DNA of 64,000 nucleotides. It comes from Lachnospiraceae bacterium. GTDB taxonomy: Bacteria; Bacillota; Clostridia; Lachnospirales; Lachnospiraceae. Under the pieces are notes generated by a model that worked only from the letters and a program-made list of their open reading frames with translations, searched no databases and was not told the DNA's origin. The stretch is from the NCBI GenBank assembly GCA_028689655.1, contig JAQVCT010000014.1:19557-83556 (forward strand), in the 5' to 3' direction. Shown one piece after another: positions 27,157-34,472 of the stretch (position 1 is the first letter of the stretch; each line of letters begins with the position of its first letter). The position numbers and the translations under genes were made by a program.

Positions 27157-27206
27157 GTAACTATTCAGAACCCCATGCGCAAAATCGCTTCTTCGAAGCT
27201 TTCCTT
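27157..27206 (-). repeat. GTAAC/GTTAC small repeat, copy 2 (partial)
   Basis: The element starts GTAACTATTCAGAACCCC and continues into the GCTTCTTCGAAGC hairpin, matching the reverse complement of the repeat at 7680-7745 and the right half of 34261-34413. The distal end is lost in an AT-rich sequence. It begins 4 bp after the cca stop codon. Confidence 0.7.
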
Positions 27207-27227
27207 ATTTAAAATATAGCGGATTGG

Positions 27228-27258
27228 AACATACTTTGTTTTCCAAAATCATATGATA
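27228..27258 (+). promoter_or_regulatory. Possible late-sporulation (sigma-K-like) promoter for cotS
   Basis: AACA (27228-27231) is followed after 18 bp by CATATGATA (27250-27258), which fits the sigma-K -10 pattern CATANNNTA. The spacing is slightly long. The assignment rests on the coat-type gene downstream and is tentative. Confidence 0.3.
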
Positions 27259-27354
27259 GGTATTGAACAACACATGAGGCGACATCATGTGAAGACTATC
27301 CCGTAGGAGATGCGTCAGGAGATGCATCACTTAGAGGAACCTGGAGGTATGAGA

Positions 27355-28335
27355 GTGGATGACAGAGCGTTGAATGTATTGGACAATTATGAATGGAAAG
27401 TGCTTCGTACCTGGAAAGGGCGGGGCGCTATTCTATTTGAGACCAATAATGGCACTAAGATCCTGAAGGAATATATCGGTCCTGTGGAGAAAGTATCATT
27501 GCAGGATCAGTTGATCCATCATATGAAAGATAAAGGAATTTCCAATATAGATGCCTTTGAACGGAACAAAGAGGGGGAGATTATATCCTATGACCGTGAT
27601 CACAGACCCTATATCGTGAAAGAGTACATAGACGGAAGAGACTGTAATATATGGGATGTGGAGGAATGTAAGAACACCGCACAGCATTTGGCGAAGCTTC
27701 ATAAGGCCATGGAAATGAATACCGAGAAAGAATGCATTTTCCTGCCCGTGCCCCAGATCAACAGAGAATATGAAAAACATAATAAGGAATTGAAGAGAAT
27801 CAGGAACTTTATCCGGGGCAAAGGACAGAAGACGGATTTTGAGATTTTTCTTCTCCATCATTATGACACCTTCTATGACCAGGCGGTTAGTCTGTATCAG
27901 CAGATCCAGCAGCAGGACTGGACGCCCCTCTACGAGGAGGTGAAGAGTAAGGGAACCATGTGCCATGGAGACTATCAGTATCATAATATCCATATGAATG
28001 ATTCGGGCATCGCGGTGATCAATTTCGAGAAATACGCCCTGGATGTCCAGATCAAGGATCTTTATCTCTTCATGCGAAAAGTCCTGGAGAAAAATCTGTG
28101 GGATGTGAGACTGGGCGATGAGATACTAACCGCCTACGAATCCGAAAAGCCACTGAATCCCCTGGAAAGACGACAATTATACTACCGCTTTACCTACCCG
28201 GAGAAATTCTGGAAGATTGTGAACTTCTATTATAACAGTGGAAAATCCTGGATTCCCATGAGACACATGGATAAGTTGGAAAAATTAATCGCCCAGGAAC
28301 CCGCCAGAAAACAATTCCTACAGATATTTTCATAA
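27355..28335 (+). CDS. CotS-family spore coat protein (kinase-like fold)
   Basis: A protein of about 326 residues with a choline/aminoglycoside kinase-like fold, close to the CotS/YutH spore coat family. Conserved parts are DRALNVLDNYEWKVLRTWKG and AILFET near the N-terminus, the catalytic-loop-like segment MCHGDYQYHNIHM and INFEKYALDVQIKDL. The HGD...HN pattern is kept, but the DFG-like metal motif reads NFE, so catalysis is uncertain. The GTG at 27355 is chosen because GGAGG lies 7 nt upstream. ATGs at 27310 and 27349 are possible but badly spaced. The operon-like neighbour is a PEGA lipoprotein 60 bp downstream. Confidence 0.85.
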   Translation: MDDRALNVLDNYEWKVLRTWKGRGAILFETNNGTKILKEYIGPVEKVSLQDQLIHHMKDKGISNIDAFERNKEGEIISYDRDHRPYIVKEYIDGRDCNIWDVEECKNTAQHLAKLHKAMEMNTEKECIFLPVPQINREYEKHNKELKRIRNFIRGKGQKTDFEIFLLHHYDTFYDQAVSLYQQIQQQDWTPLYEEVKSKGTMCHGDYQYHNIHMNDSGIAVINFEKYALDVQIKDLYLFMRKVLEKNLWDVRLGDEILTAYESEKPLNPLERRQLYYRFTYPEKFWKIVNFYYNSGKSWIPMRHMDKLEKLIAQEPARKQFLQIFS

Positions 28336-28343
28336 GGGTGTGA

Positions 28344-28381
28344 TATAATATGACCAGATTACGAAGTAATCTGTGTCAGGA
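28344..28381 (+). repeat. Single copy of the hairpin found in the 45.5-kb tandem array
   Basis: The sequence matches the first part of the tandem unit at 45471-45509: TATAATATGACC, then arms CAGATTAC / GTAATCTG, then TGTCAGGA. The only difference is the loop (GAA instead of GCA). It ends directly before the GGGAGG ribosome site of the lipoprotein gene at 28396, so the hairpin would sit in its 5' leader. Confidence 0.8.
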
Positions 28382-28395
28382 AGGGAGGAAATACC

Positions 28396-29832
28396 TTGCG
28401 TAAAAAGTACATAAGAGAATACGTGATCGTGATGGTGATGATCATTTTATGCTGCTGCGGCTGTTCCCTTCCCACGTCAAAGACGGCGGATGCCAGCGAT
28501 GATGGAACTGGCTTTATCAAGTCAGGGGTGGGATATTATGACTCAAAAGATACAGCGGTTCTAGTGAAAAAAAATGAAGAAGACAGCACCATTACCTTAT
28601 TAAATATAAAAGTTGGAAGAAATTATACCCTGAAATATGATGGGGCGACTCAGATTGAGGATAAACATAAGCAAGCCCTGTCCATGTCCCAGGTCATGCC
28701 CGGAGATATTGTGGACGTGACTTTTGTGAAGCAGTCCAAGAGACTGAACAGCATCCGGCAATCGTCAGAGTCCTGGTCCTATGGAGCGGTGGAGAAGTAC
28801 AGCTTTGGCAGAAATAATCAGACCATGGCCATCGGGGATGAGGAATATGAATTGTATGACAATGTTCCTGTGATCTCCAATAACACGGAGGGTGAATTGA
28901 TGGATCTCAATGCCCAGGACATACTCACCGTGCAGGGAATTGACCATACGGTATACAGCATTACCGTGGATAAAGGGCATGGATATCTTCGCCTGGACAA
29001 TGACCAGTACTTTATCGGCGGATGGATCGAAGTGGGACAGAAAGTGATACAGCCTATCACAGAAGGTATGCTCCTGGTAGTTCCAGAGGGGACTTATCAG
29101 GTCTTACTGACCAACACCAGAATCCAGGGAACGAAGGAAGTGACCATAGATCGTGATGGTGAGGTGGCGCTGGATGTGGGAGACATCAAGCCGGAGGAGG
29201 CAAAATATGGCACGATTCTCTTTTCCATCAATCCCAGCGATACCACCCTGTATATCGACGGGAATCAGCAGGATTATGACAAACCTGTCACTTTGGAATA
29301 TGGGATTCACCAGATGATCGCCAAGGCGGAGGGATATAAGACCGTTACCCAGTATATTAAAGTGGGACAGGAGACGGCTACCATATCGGTGGAGCTGGAA
29401 GCACAGTCGGAGGAGGACAAGGATGCGGACATGGATGGGGACGCGGACACAGAGAACAGCACCGAGGAGAATGAAGACAGTATGATAGAAGGGAACAGTA
29501 TGTCAAGCAATAACACCGTGACTGCGGCAAGTCCGGCACCCTATTTGAATACCACTGCTTCCGCCAGTTCTACCACGAAAAAGGTGTATATCGATTCTCC
29601 GGAAGGTGCGGAGTTATATCTGGATAGTAATTATATCGGCATTGTTCCCGTTGCATTTTCCAAATCTCCTGGAACACATATCGTATCCCTGCGAAAGACA
29701 GGATATCAGACCAAGAGCTATACTCTGCAGATCGATGCAGAAGATAAAGATATTACCTATTCCTTTGCAGAGCTGGTTCATTCAGCAGGAATCGGCTTAA
29801 ATACTGAGATAGAATACCCTTTTGGCACATAG
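28396..29832 (+). CDS. PEGA-domain surface lipoprotein
   Basis: A 478-residue predicted lipoprotein: a basic N-terminus, a hydrophobic segment and a Cys-rich lipobox region (IILCCCGCS). The ectodomain carries two PEGA repeats, one at about residues 274-335 (SINPSDTTLYIDGN, YGIHQMIAKAEGYKT) and one near 395-455 (SPEGAELYLDSNYIGIVPVA, PGTHIVSLRKTGYQT). They are separated by an acidic linker rich in Asp, Glu and Ser. PEGA domains are common in surface and S-layer-associated proteins; the ligand is unknown. The start is TTG, 7 nt after GGGAGG. The upstream hairpin is shared with the tandem array at 45475. Confidence 0.85.
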   Translation: MRKKYIREYVIVMVMIILCCCGCSLPTSKTADASDDGTGFIKSGVGYYDSKDTAVLVKKNEEDSTITLLNIKVGRNYTLKYDGATQIEDKHKQALSMSQVMPGDIVDVTFVKQSKRLNSIRQSSESWSYGAVEKYSFGRNNQTMAIGDEEYELYDNVPVISNNTEGELMDLNAQDILTVQGIDHTVYSITVDKGHGYLRLDNDQYFIGGWIEVGQKVIQPITEGMLLVVPEGTYQVLLTNTRIQGTKEVTIDRDGEVALDVGDIKPEEAKYGTILFSINPSDTTLYIDGNQQDYDKPVTLEYGIHQMIAKAEGYKTVTQYIKVGQETATISVELEAQSEEDKDADMDGDADTENSTEENEDSMIEGNSMSSNNTVTAASPAPYLNTTASASSTTKKVYIDSPEGAELYLDSNYIGIVPVAFSKSPGTHIVSLRKTGYQTKSYTLQIDAEDKDITYSFAELVHSAGIGLNTEIEYPFGT

Positions 29833-29928
29833 TGTATCCCTGCGAAAGACAGGATATTATTCAGAAGGGCGAGAACTCCCTTTTAGAATTGAAGTAGAGA
29901 AATCCCGAAGAATGGAGCAGCATGCGAT

Positions 29929-30660
29929 ATGGACAGAAGAGTGAGATTACGAGAACAAAAGACATATACCCTAGAGGATTTTCTGGAAATCATAAAGATA
30001 CTGCGGCAGGAGGACGGATGCCCCTGGGATCGGGAGCAGACCCACGAAAGTCTCCGCCCCTGCATGATGGAGGAGGCGGCAGAACTTGTCTCTTCTATAC
30101 GAATCTTTGGTCAGACCGGAGATGCAGAAAATATGCGGGAGGAACTGGGGGATATCCTGCTGCAGGTAGTCATGCACAGCGAGATCGCTTCCGAGGAGGG
30201 ACTATTTTCCTGGGAGGATGTGGTACAGATCGTCAGCGAGAAGATGGTGCGCAGACATCCCCATGTATTCGGGGATGTAGTGGCAGATAACTCCAATACC
30301 GTGTTAAGGAACTGGGATGATATTAAGAAAATAGAAAAAGAAGGAAAAGAATGGATCGAGTCACCGCTTCGGGAGATTCCATACGAACTTCCCTCTCTCA
30401 CAAGAGCACCCAAGATTCGTAAAAAGATAGACAAGCTATACCAGAAGGAAGCGAGTGCACAGGAGTCCATTCATAACATTCAGACTATGGCGGCAGATCT
30501 GGAAAAAGAACAGAATCCGGAAGAAATTCAACGGACGATAGGGGAAATATTATGGGATTTATCCAATATCAGCAGGGTCTATAGGATCCCCCAGGAGCAG
30601 GTATTAAATGACAAAATAGAGGATATGATAGATTTTTATGAGGGCCCCAATAAAAAGTAG
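29929..30660 (+). CDS. mazG: Nucleoside triphosphate pyrophosphohydrolase MazG
   Basis: A 243-residue MazG-type NTP pyrophosphatase that hydrolyses (d)NTPs to the monophosphate. The N-terminal MazG fold has EDGCPWDREQTHESLRPCM, the metal-binding EEAAEL and EELGDILLQVVMHS, and the RRHPHVFGD segment. The C-terminal half is a diverged second MazG-like domain (residues about 160-240). B. subtilis has the homologous domain in YabN, at the same place in the yabN-yabO-yabP-yabQ-divIC cluster, where it is fused to a methyltransferase-like domain that is absent here. The gap after the gene holds the hup promoter. Confidence 0.94.
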   Translation: MDRRVRLREQKTYTLEDFLEIIKILRQEDGCPWDREQTHESLRPCMMEEAAELVSSIRIFGQTGDAENMREELGDILLQVVMHSEIASEEGLFSWEDVVQIVSEKMVRRHPHVFGDVVADNSNTVLRNWDDIKKIEKEGKEWIESPLREIPYELPSLTRAPKIRKKIDKLYQKEASAQESIHNIQTMAADLEKEQNPEEIQRTIGEILWDLSNISRVYRIPQEQVLNDKIEDMIDFYEGPNKK

Positions 30661-30711
30661 AAGTTATCCACAGAAAAATGGCTAAAATACTGATAAAAAG
30701 GCAAATTCGCC

Positions 30712-30740
30712 TTGACAAAGAAGGCAAAAAAAGATATATA
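30712..30740 (+). promoter_or_regulatory. Promoter of hup
   Basis: TTGACA (30712-30717), a 17-bp spacer and TATATA (30735-30740), 80 bp before the HU start codon. Confidence 0.75.
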
Positions 30741-30819
30741 TATGTATAGGCGTTTTACATCGAAGGACGTTGAAATACAAAATAAATCAAAAAACTCATA
30801 ATTAGAGGAGGAGTTCCAA

Positions 30820-31098
30820 ATGAACAAAACAGAGTTAGTTGCAGCTATGGCTGATCAAGCAGAATTATCAAAGAAAGATGCTGAGAAAGCATTAAAAGCA
30901 TTCACAGATGTTGTATCTGAAGAATTAAAAAAAGGTGAGAAAATCCAGTTGGTTGGATTTGGTACATTCGAAGTATCTGAAAGAGCTGCAAGAGAAGGAA
31001 GAAATCCTCAGAGCGGAGAAGTTATGAAAATCGCTGCTTCTAAAGCTCCTAAATTCAAAGCTGGTAAAGCTTTAAAAGATTTAGTAAACAATAAATAA
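30820..31098 (+). CDS. hup: HU family DNA-binding protein
   Basis: A 92-residue HU-type nucleoid protein. It begins MNKTELVAAMADQAELSKKD and has the conserved VGFGTFEVSERAAREGRNPQ arm with the intercalating Pro, ending in FKAGKALKD. It binds and bends DNA as a dimer. It has its own strong promoter, AGAGGAGG before the ATG, and a terminator, as fits an abundant protein. Codon use is visibly biased to A/T-ending codons compared with neighbours, typical of high expression. Confidence 0.97.
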   Translation: MNKTELVAAMADQAELSKKDAEKALKAFTDVVSEELKKGEKIQLVGFGTFEVSERAAREGRNPQSGEVMKIAASKAPKFKAGKALKDLVNNK

Positions 31099-31121
31099 TT
31101 TTACTTATTGTGATGATTAAG

Positions 31122-31146
31122 CCAGACCTTTGGGTCTGGTTTTTTT
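31122..31146 (+). terminator. Rho-independent terminator after hup
   Basis: CCAGACC / GGTCTGG stem with a 4-nt loop and seven T residues. Confidence 0.92.
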
Positions 31147-31177
31147 GAATTATAACGAACAAAATCCAGGAGGAATT

Positions 31178-31417
31178 ATGAGATTAGATAAATATTTAAA
31201 AGTATCCAGATTAATCAAGCGTCGTACCGTAGCCAATGAGGCCTGCGATGCAGGGCGTGTCCTGATCAACGAAAAGCCGGCAAAGGCATCCACCAATGTG
31301 AAGGCGGGAGACATCATCACCATCCAGTTCGGCAATAAGGATGTGAAAGTGGAAGTGCTGGATGTGCAGGAGACCGTGAAAAAGGATGGAGCGAAAGAGC
31401 TGTTCAAGTATCTGTAA
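31178..31417 (+). CDS. rqcP: S4-domain RNA-binding protein RqcP (YabO)
   Basis: A 79-residue S4 RNA-binding protein, MRLDKYLKVSRLIKRRTVAN at the N-terminus with a typical S4 fold (ACDAGRVLINEKPAKASTNV). In B. subtilis RqcP works with RqcH in adding alanine tails to stalled nascent chains on 50S subunits. Gene order (mazG-rqcP-yabP-yabQ-divIC) matches B. subtilis apart from the inserted hup. The ATG at 31178 follows AGGAGG; an in-frame upstream ATG at 31130 lies inside the hup terminator. Confidence 0.93.
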   Translation: MRLDKYLKVSRLIKRRTVANEACDAGRVLINEKPAKASTNVKAGDIITIQFGNKDVKVEVLDVQETVKKDGAKELFKYL

Positions 31418-31480
31418 GTAAGTCCAGCCTTATCCATAATCCAATATTCATGGCTTCATGGAATAACAGCATCTGTCAGT

Positions 31481-31488
31481 CATAAACT
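31481..31488 (+). promoter_or_regulatory. Possible sigma-E type -10 box for yabPQ
   Basis: CATAAACT resembles the sigma-E -10 consensus CATACAMT (7 of 8), 50 bp before yabP. The -35 region is a poor match. yabP and yabQ are sigma-E genes in B. subtilis, so the guess rests partly on homology. Confidence 0.3.
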
Positions 31489-31537
31489 ACAGCCCCCGGC
31501 AATATACTTAATAAGAAGTATGAGGAGGTCGTAGAAC

Positions 31538-31825
31538 ATGGAGGAACTAAATAACAAGCAGCGTATGCACAAACTAATGCTGACCAATAGAAGGACATGT
31601 ACCATCAACGGAGTATCCGATGTGCTTTCCTTTGATGTGTCAGAAATCTTACTGGAGACGGATCTGGGAATGCTCATGATAAAGGGAACGGATCTTCATG
31701 TGAACCGACTGACCCTGGAAAAGGGGGAAGTGGATGTAGAGGGGAAGATCGACAGTCTGACTTATTCGGAGAGTTCCGGATATGGTGGAAAGGGAGAATC
31801 CTTATTTACAAAACTGTTCAAGTAG
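31538..31825 (+). CDS. yabP: Sporulation protein YabP
   Basis: A 95-residue YabP/YqfC-family protein. The conserved core reads MLTNRRTCTINGVSDVLSFD, then ILLETDLGMLMIKGTDLHVNRLTLEKG. In B. subtilis yabP is needed for normal spore formation (with yabQ) and is expressed in the mother cell; the molecular function is unknown. AGGAGG lies upstream. The stop is 2 bp before the yabQ start, which indicates translational coupling. Confidence 0.94.
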   Translation: MEELNNKQRMHKLMLTNRRTCTINGVSDVLSFDVSEILLETDLGMLMIKGTDLHVNRLTLEKGEVDVEGKIDSLTYSESSGYGGKGESLFTKLFK

Positions 31826-31827
31826 CT

Positions 31828-32316
31828 ATGAGTGCAAATATAGTTCGGGAAACATATTTTTTACTCCATGCGATTTTACTGGGAGCGTTCATCACATTTA
31901 TCTATGACTGGCTGCGGGTTATCAGAAGGGTCATCAGACATAATTTGTTTTTCCTGTCCCTGGAGGATCTTATTTTTTGGATAATCTGTTCCATTCAGAT
32001 CTTTCTCATGTTATATGAGGAAAATAACGGTGCCATTCGATGGTTTGCCATTATAGGTGCCATGCTGGGGATGTTCCTGTATAAGCTGCTGTTCGGAAGG
32101 TTCTTCGTGACTTATACAGCAAGATTTTTAAGGACAATCTTTCGGCTGATGGGCAGAGCATTAAAATTCCTGGGGAGACCTTTGAAGAAATTATATCAGA
32201 GAAGCCGCTACTGGAGGGGAAAAGCCAGTCATGGAATTACCATTTTCAGGAAAATCATTAGAAATAGATTGACGTCCTTTGTTAAAATGGTTAAAATATT
32301 GTTATGTAAACAGTAA
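31828..32316 (+). CDS. yabQ: Sporulation membrane protein YabQ
   Basis: A 162-residue membrane protein with about three N-terminal helices (for example FLLHAILLGAFITFIYDWLR) and a basic cytoplasmic tail. The motif AILLGAFITFIYDWLRVIRR is characteristic of YabQ, a mother-cell membrane protein required for spore cortex formation in B. subtilis. There is no ribosome site of its own; it is probably translated by coupling to yabP. The stop codon lies 65 bp before divIC. Confidence 0.92.
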   Translation: MSANIVRETYFLLHAILLGAFITFIYDWLRVIRRVIRHNLFFLSLEDLIFWIICSIQIFLMLYEENNGAIRWFAIIGAMLGMFLYKLLFGRFFVTYTARFLRTIFRLMGRALKFLGRPLKKLYQRSRYWRGKASHGITIFRKIIRNRLTSFVKMVKILLCKQ

Positions 32317-32380
32317 CGGCATGGGTATTGTTTGCGGTTTATGTGAAGGAGTATTACCTATTATACAAGGAGGGACAAGG

Positions 32381-32686
32381 ATGTCGCGAAAAATAGCAAT
32401 TCGTAAAAAAAGACAGAATCGATTGGGCATGTTCCTGGTCCTGACAGTGGTGATCATGCTGATGGTGGTAGTGACCATCAAGAGCGTAGAGCTGCGAAAT
32501 AAACAGGAGACCTATGTTGCAAGACAGGAACAGCTGGAGAAACAGATCTCCGAGGAAGAGCAGAGAACAGAAGAGATCAAGGAATTTGGGAAGTATACCA
32601 AGACCAAAAAATATGCGGAAGAAGTCGCCAAGGATAAGCTGGGACTTGTAAAAGACGATGAAATCGTATTCAAATATGAAGAGTAG
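32381..32686 (+). CDS. divIC: Septum formation initiator DivIC/FtsB family
   Basis: A 101-residue bitopic protein: a short basic N-terminus (MSRKIAIRKKRQNR), one membrane helix (LGMFLVLTVVIMLMVVVTI) and an extracytoplasmic coiled coil (ELRNKQETYVARQEQLEKQI) ending in the conserved YAEEVAKDKLGLVKDDEIVF. DivIC works with FtsL and DivIB in the division complex. The ATG at 32381 follows AAGGAGGGAC. A longer frame from 32279 overlaps yabQ and is not supported. A terminator follows at once. Confidence 0.92.
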   Translation: MSRKIAIRKKRQNRLGMFLVLTVVIMLMVVVTIKSVELRNKQETYVARQEQLEKQISEEEQRTEEIKEFGKYTKTKKYAEEVAKDKLGLVKDDEIVFKYEE

Positions 32687-32711
32687 ACCGGAGAGAAATC
32701 TCCGGTTTTTT
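32687..32711 (+). terminator. Rho-independent terminator after divIC
   Basis: CCGGAGA / TCTCCGG stem, 4-nt loop and six T residues. It separates the yabPQ-divIC transcript from spoIIE. Confidence 0.92.
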
Positions 32712-32728
32712 GTTTCATGACCAAGCGT

Positions 32729-32799
32729 TCATTCGAGTCCCTGATAACACAAGGCAGGACGACCCACGTCTCCATTGCGTTAGAGAAGGGTTCGAATGA
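32729..32799. other. Large imperfect hairpin between divIC and spoIIE
   Basis: Arms TCATTCGA (32729-32736) plus CCCT (32739-32742) pair with AGGG (32787-32790) plus TCGAATGA (32792-32799) around a 44-nt loop. It lies downstream of the divIC terminator and upstream of the spoIIE promoter, with no reading frame. The function is unknown; it could be a small RNA or a repeat remnant. Confidence 0.4.
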
Positions 32800-32875
32800 G
32801 AACCTGGTGACTGGACAATAGCGAATGCTTCTCTGCAAAAAAAGTCGCAAAGTCCCTGGGTTTTATGGCTAGGGT

Positions 32876-32908
32876 TTGACAAAATATTTGCGGATGCTTC
32901 GATATAAT
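32876..32908 (+). promoter_or_regulatory. Spo0A-type spoIIE promoter with 21-bp spacer
   Basis: A perfect TTGACA (32876-32881) and a perfect TATAAT (32903-32908) are separated by 21 bp instead of 17. The -35 lies within TTTGACAAA, the complement of a perfect 0A box TTTGTCAAA. The B. subtilis spoIIE promoter is also sigma-A dependent, Spo0A-activated and has over-long spacing. The start codon at 32973 is 65 bp away. Confidence 0.8.
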
Positions 32909-32972
32909 AATATCCATGCCTTTCTAATCTATCAAAGATGGAGGGAAAGGCTCACATTGAGGAAGGTGGGAT

Positions 32973-34235
32973 ATGATGATAGGCAGGGAAAGATATCAGC
33001 GCGGAGATAAGAGGGGACAGGCTCTCACATTGTTACCTAATTATGGAAAGAAAAGACTTCTGGATTATGCGGATTCTTTTCGGGATATTGCAAAAACATA
33101 TATGGCACAGCATGGGGAACTGGGCATAACTAGAGAGGAACAGCGGAAAAAGAGGGAAACTGGGGATGCCAGCATCGAAAAACAGAATATCGTATACCAG
33201 CAGAAAATATCGGAGAATCGGGAAATCCTGGCGGATCATCTCACAGAGATGGCGGAACTGATGACGGAGGTGGCGGAGGAATCCTTTCATCTTATCAGCA
33301 TGAGCCATAAAAAGCAGAAACAGATCATCCAGATATTGAAGTCACATGGTATTCTGGTGCAGACCATCTACATGATTCAGCAGAAAAGCGGGCAGATCGA
33401 AGTGAGCATTATGATGAGATCCTGCAAGAGCAGGCATTTTGAGATCGACGACATTGCGGGGGTATTATCCGTTCTGCTGAACAGGAGATTCATACCGGAT
33501 AAGAATTGTGTCCTGTATCTCAGAGATATTCCGGATATCTATGTGTTCCAGGAAGAGACGAAATACGGCATATTTACGGGAATCGCCAAGGCAATTAAGG
33601 AAAATGAAAGCATGTCGGGGGATAATTATTCCCTGTGCGACATGTCGGGTTCCTATCTCTGTGCCATCTCGGACGGCATGGGGTCCGGAGAAAAGGCATA
33701 TGAGGCCAGTGCAATGGTGATCAATCTGCTGGAAAAACTGCTGGAGGCGGGATTTGAAAGCGACAGGGCTATCCGTATGATCAACGGAGCACTGATCGCC
33801 AACGGGGAGGAATGCAACACTTCCACACTGGATCTGTGCAGGATCAACCTTAGCACGGGGCTTGCTGTCTTCTGGAAAACAGGAGCGGCGGTTTCCTATA
33901 TCAAGAGAGCCAACGGTGTGGAGATCCTGGAGGGTGACAGCCTTCCCCTGGGAATCTTTCATCAGTTGGACATCAGCAGTAAGCAGGTGCAGCTGCGGGA
34001 AGGGGATTATGTCATCATGGTCTCCGATGGGGTATTGGATGCCTTTCGGGATAATGATGCGGCTATCATACTCCAGGAATTTATAGAGACCATAGAACTG
34101 GAAAATCCAAGGGAGATAGCCAACTATATATTACAGTATGTGATTCATTTTGCCGGAGGAAATATTCGGGACGACATGACCATCGAGGTGGCGGGATTAT
34201 ATAAAAATAAGGAAGAAACAGCCATGAATGGTTGA
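32973..34235 (+). CDS. spoIIE: Stage II sporulation protein E, short form without membrane domain
   Basis: A 420-residue serine phosphatase of the SpoIIE type. In B. subtilis SpoIIE (827 residues) dephosphorylates SpoIIAA in the forespore to activate sigma-F. Here residues 1-200 match the cytoplasmic regulatory region (YADSFRDIAKTY, AELMTEVAEESFHLISMSHK), and the C-terminal PP2C-like domain has CAISDGMGSGEKAYEASAMV (233-252), VMVSDGVLDAF-like IMVSDGVLDAF and RDDMTIEVAGLY. The usual N-terminal domain with about ten membrane helices is absent, and the 285 bp upstream has no coding room for it. The genomic position between divIC and tilS is exactly that of spoIIE. Confidence 0.9.
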   Translation: MMIGRERYQRGDKRGQALTLLPNYGKKRLLDYADSFRDIAKTYMAQHGELGITREEQRKKRETGDASIEKQNIVYQQKISENREILADHLTEMAELMTEVAEESFHLISMSHKKQKQIIQILKSHGILVQTIYMIQQKSGQIEVSIMMRSCKSRHFEIDDIAGVLSVLLNRRFIPDKNCVLYLRDIPDIYVFQEETKYGIFTGIAKAIKENESMSGDNYSLCDMSGSYLCAISDGMGSGEKAYEASAMVINLLEKLLEAGFESDRAIRMINGALIANGEECNTSTLDLCRINLSTGLAVFWKTGAAVSYIKRANGVEILEGDSLPLGIFHQLDISSKQVQLREGDYVIMVSDGVLDAFRDNDAAIILQEFIETIELENPREIANYILQYVIHFAGGNIRDDMTIEVAGLYKNKEETAMNG

Positions 34236-34260
34236 TTTTTCGTGAAAAAGAATATATATT

Positions 34261-34413
34261 GTAACTATTCAGAGCCAAGTAAATTCATAAAAATATGCGA
34301 ATCATGCTTGCATGAGTGAGCTGATTTTTGTGAATTTATTTGGCGAAGTAACCACATAAGCAAAAGGAAAGCTTCGAAGAAGCGATTTTGTGCATGGGGT
34401 TCTGAATCGTTAC
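34261..34413 (+). repeat. GTAAC...GTTAC element, full copy with terminal inverted repeats
   Basis: A 153-bp element with 16-bp imperfect terminal inverted repeats: GTAACTATTCAGAGCC on the left and GGTTCTGAATCGTTAC on the right. The right part (from about 34350) equals the 66-bp repeat at 7680. The left part has its own arms (CCAA..AATTCA with TGAATTTATTTGG). There is no reading frame and no clear target duplication. It lies 26 bp after the spoIIE stop codon, which fits a MITE-like element. Confidence 0.75.
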
Positions 34414-34472
34414 TATGTATTTTAATAGATAAGTTCTGCCGTACAGGAAGAGCGTAAAGACTGGAAGAAACC

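Noticed and set aside
29922..30290. Plus-strand open frame overlapping mazG
   Set aside because: Different frame of mazG, Gly/Arg-rich composition, and mazG shows clear family motifs.
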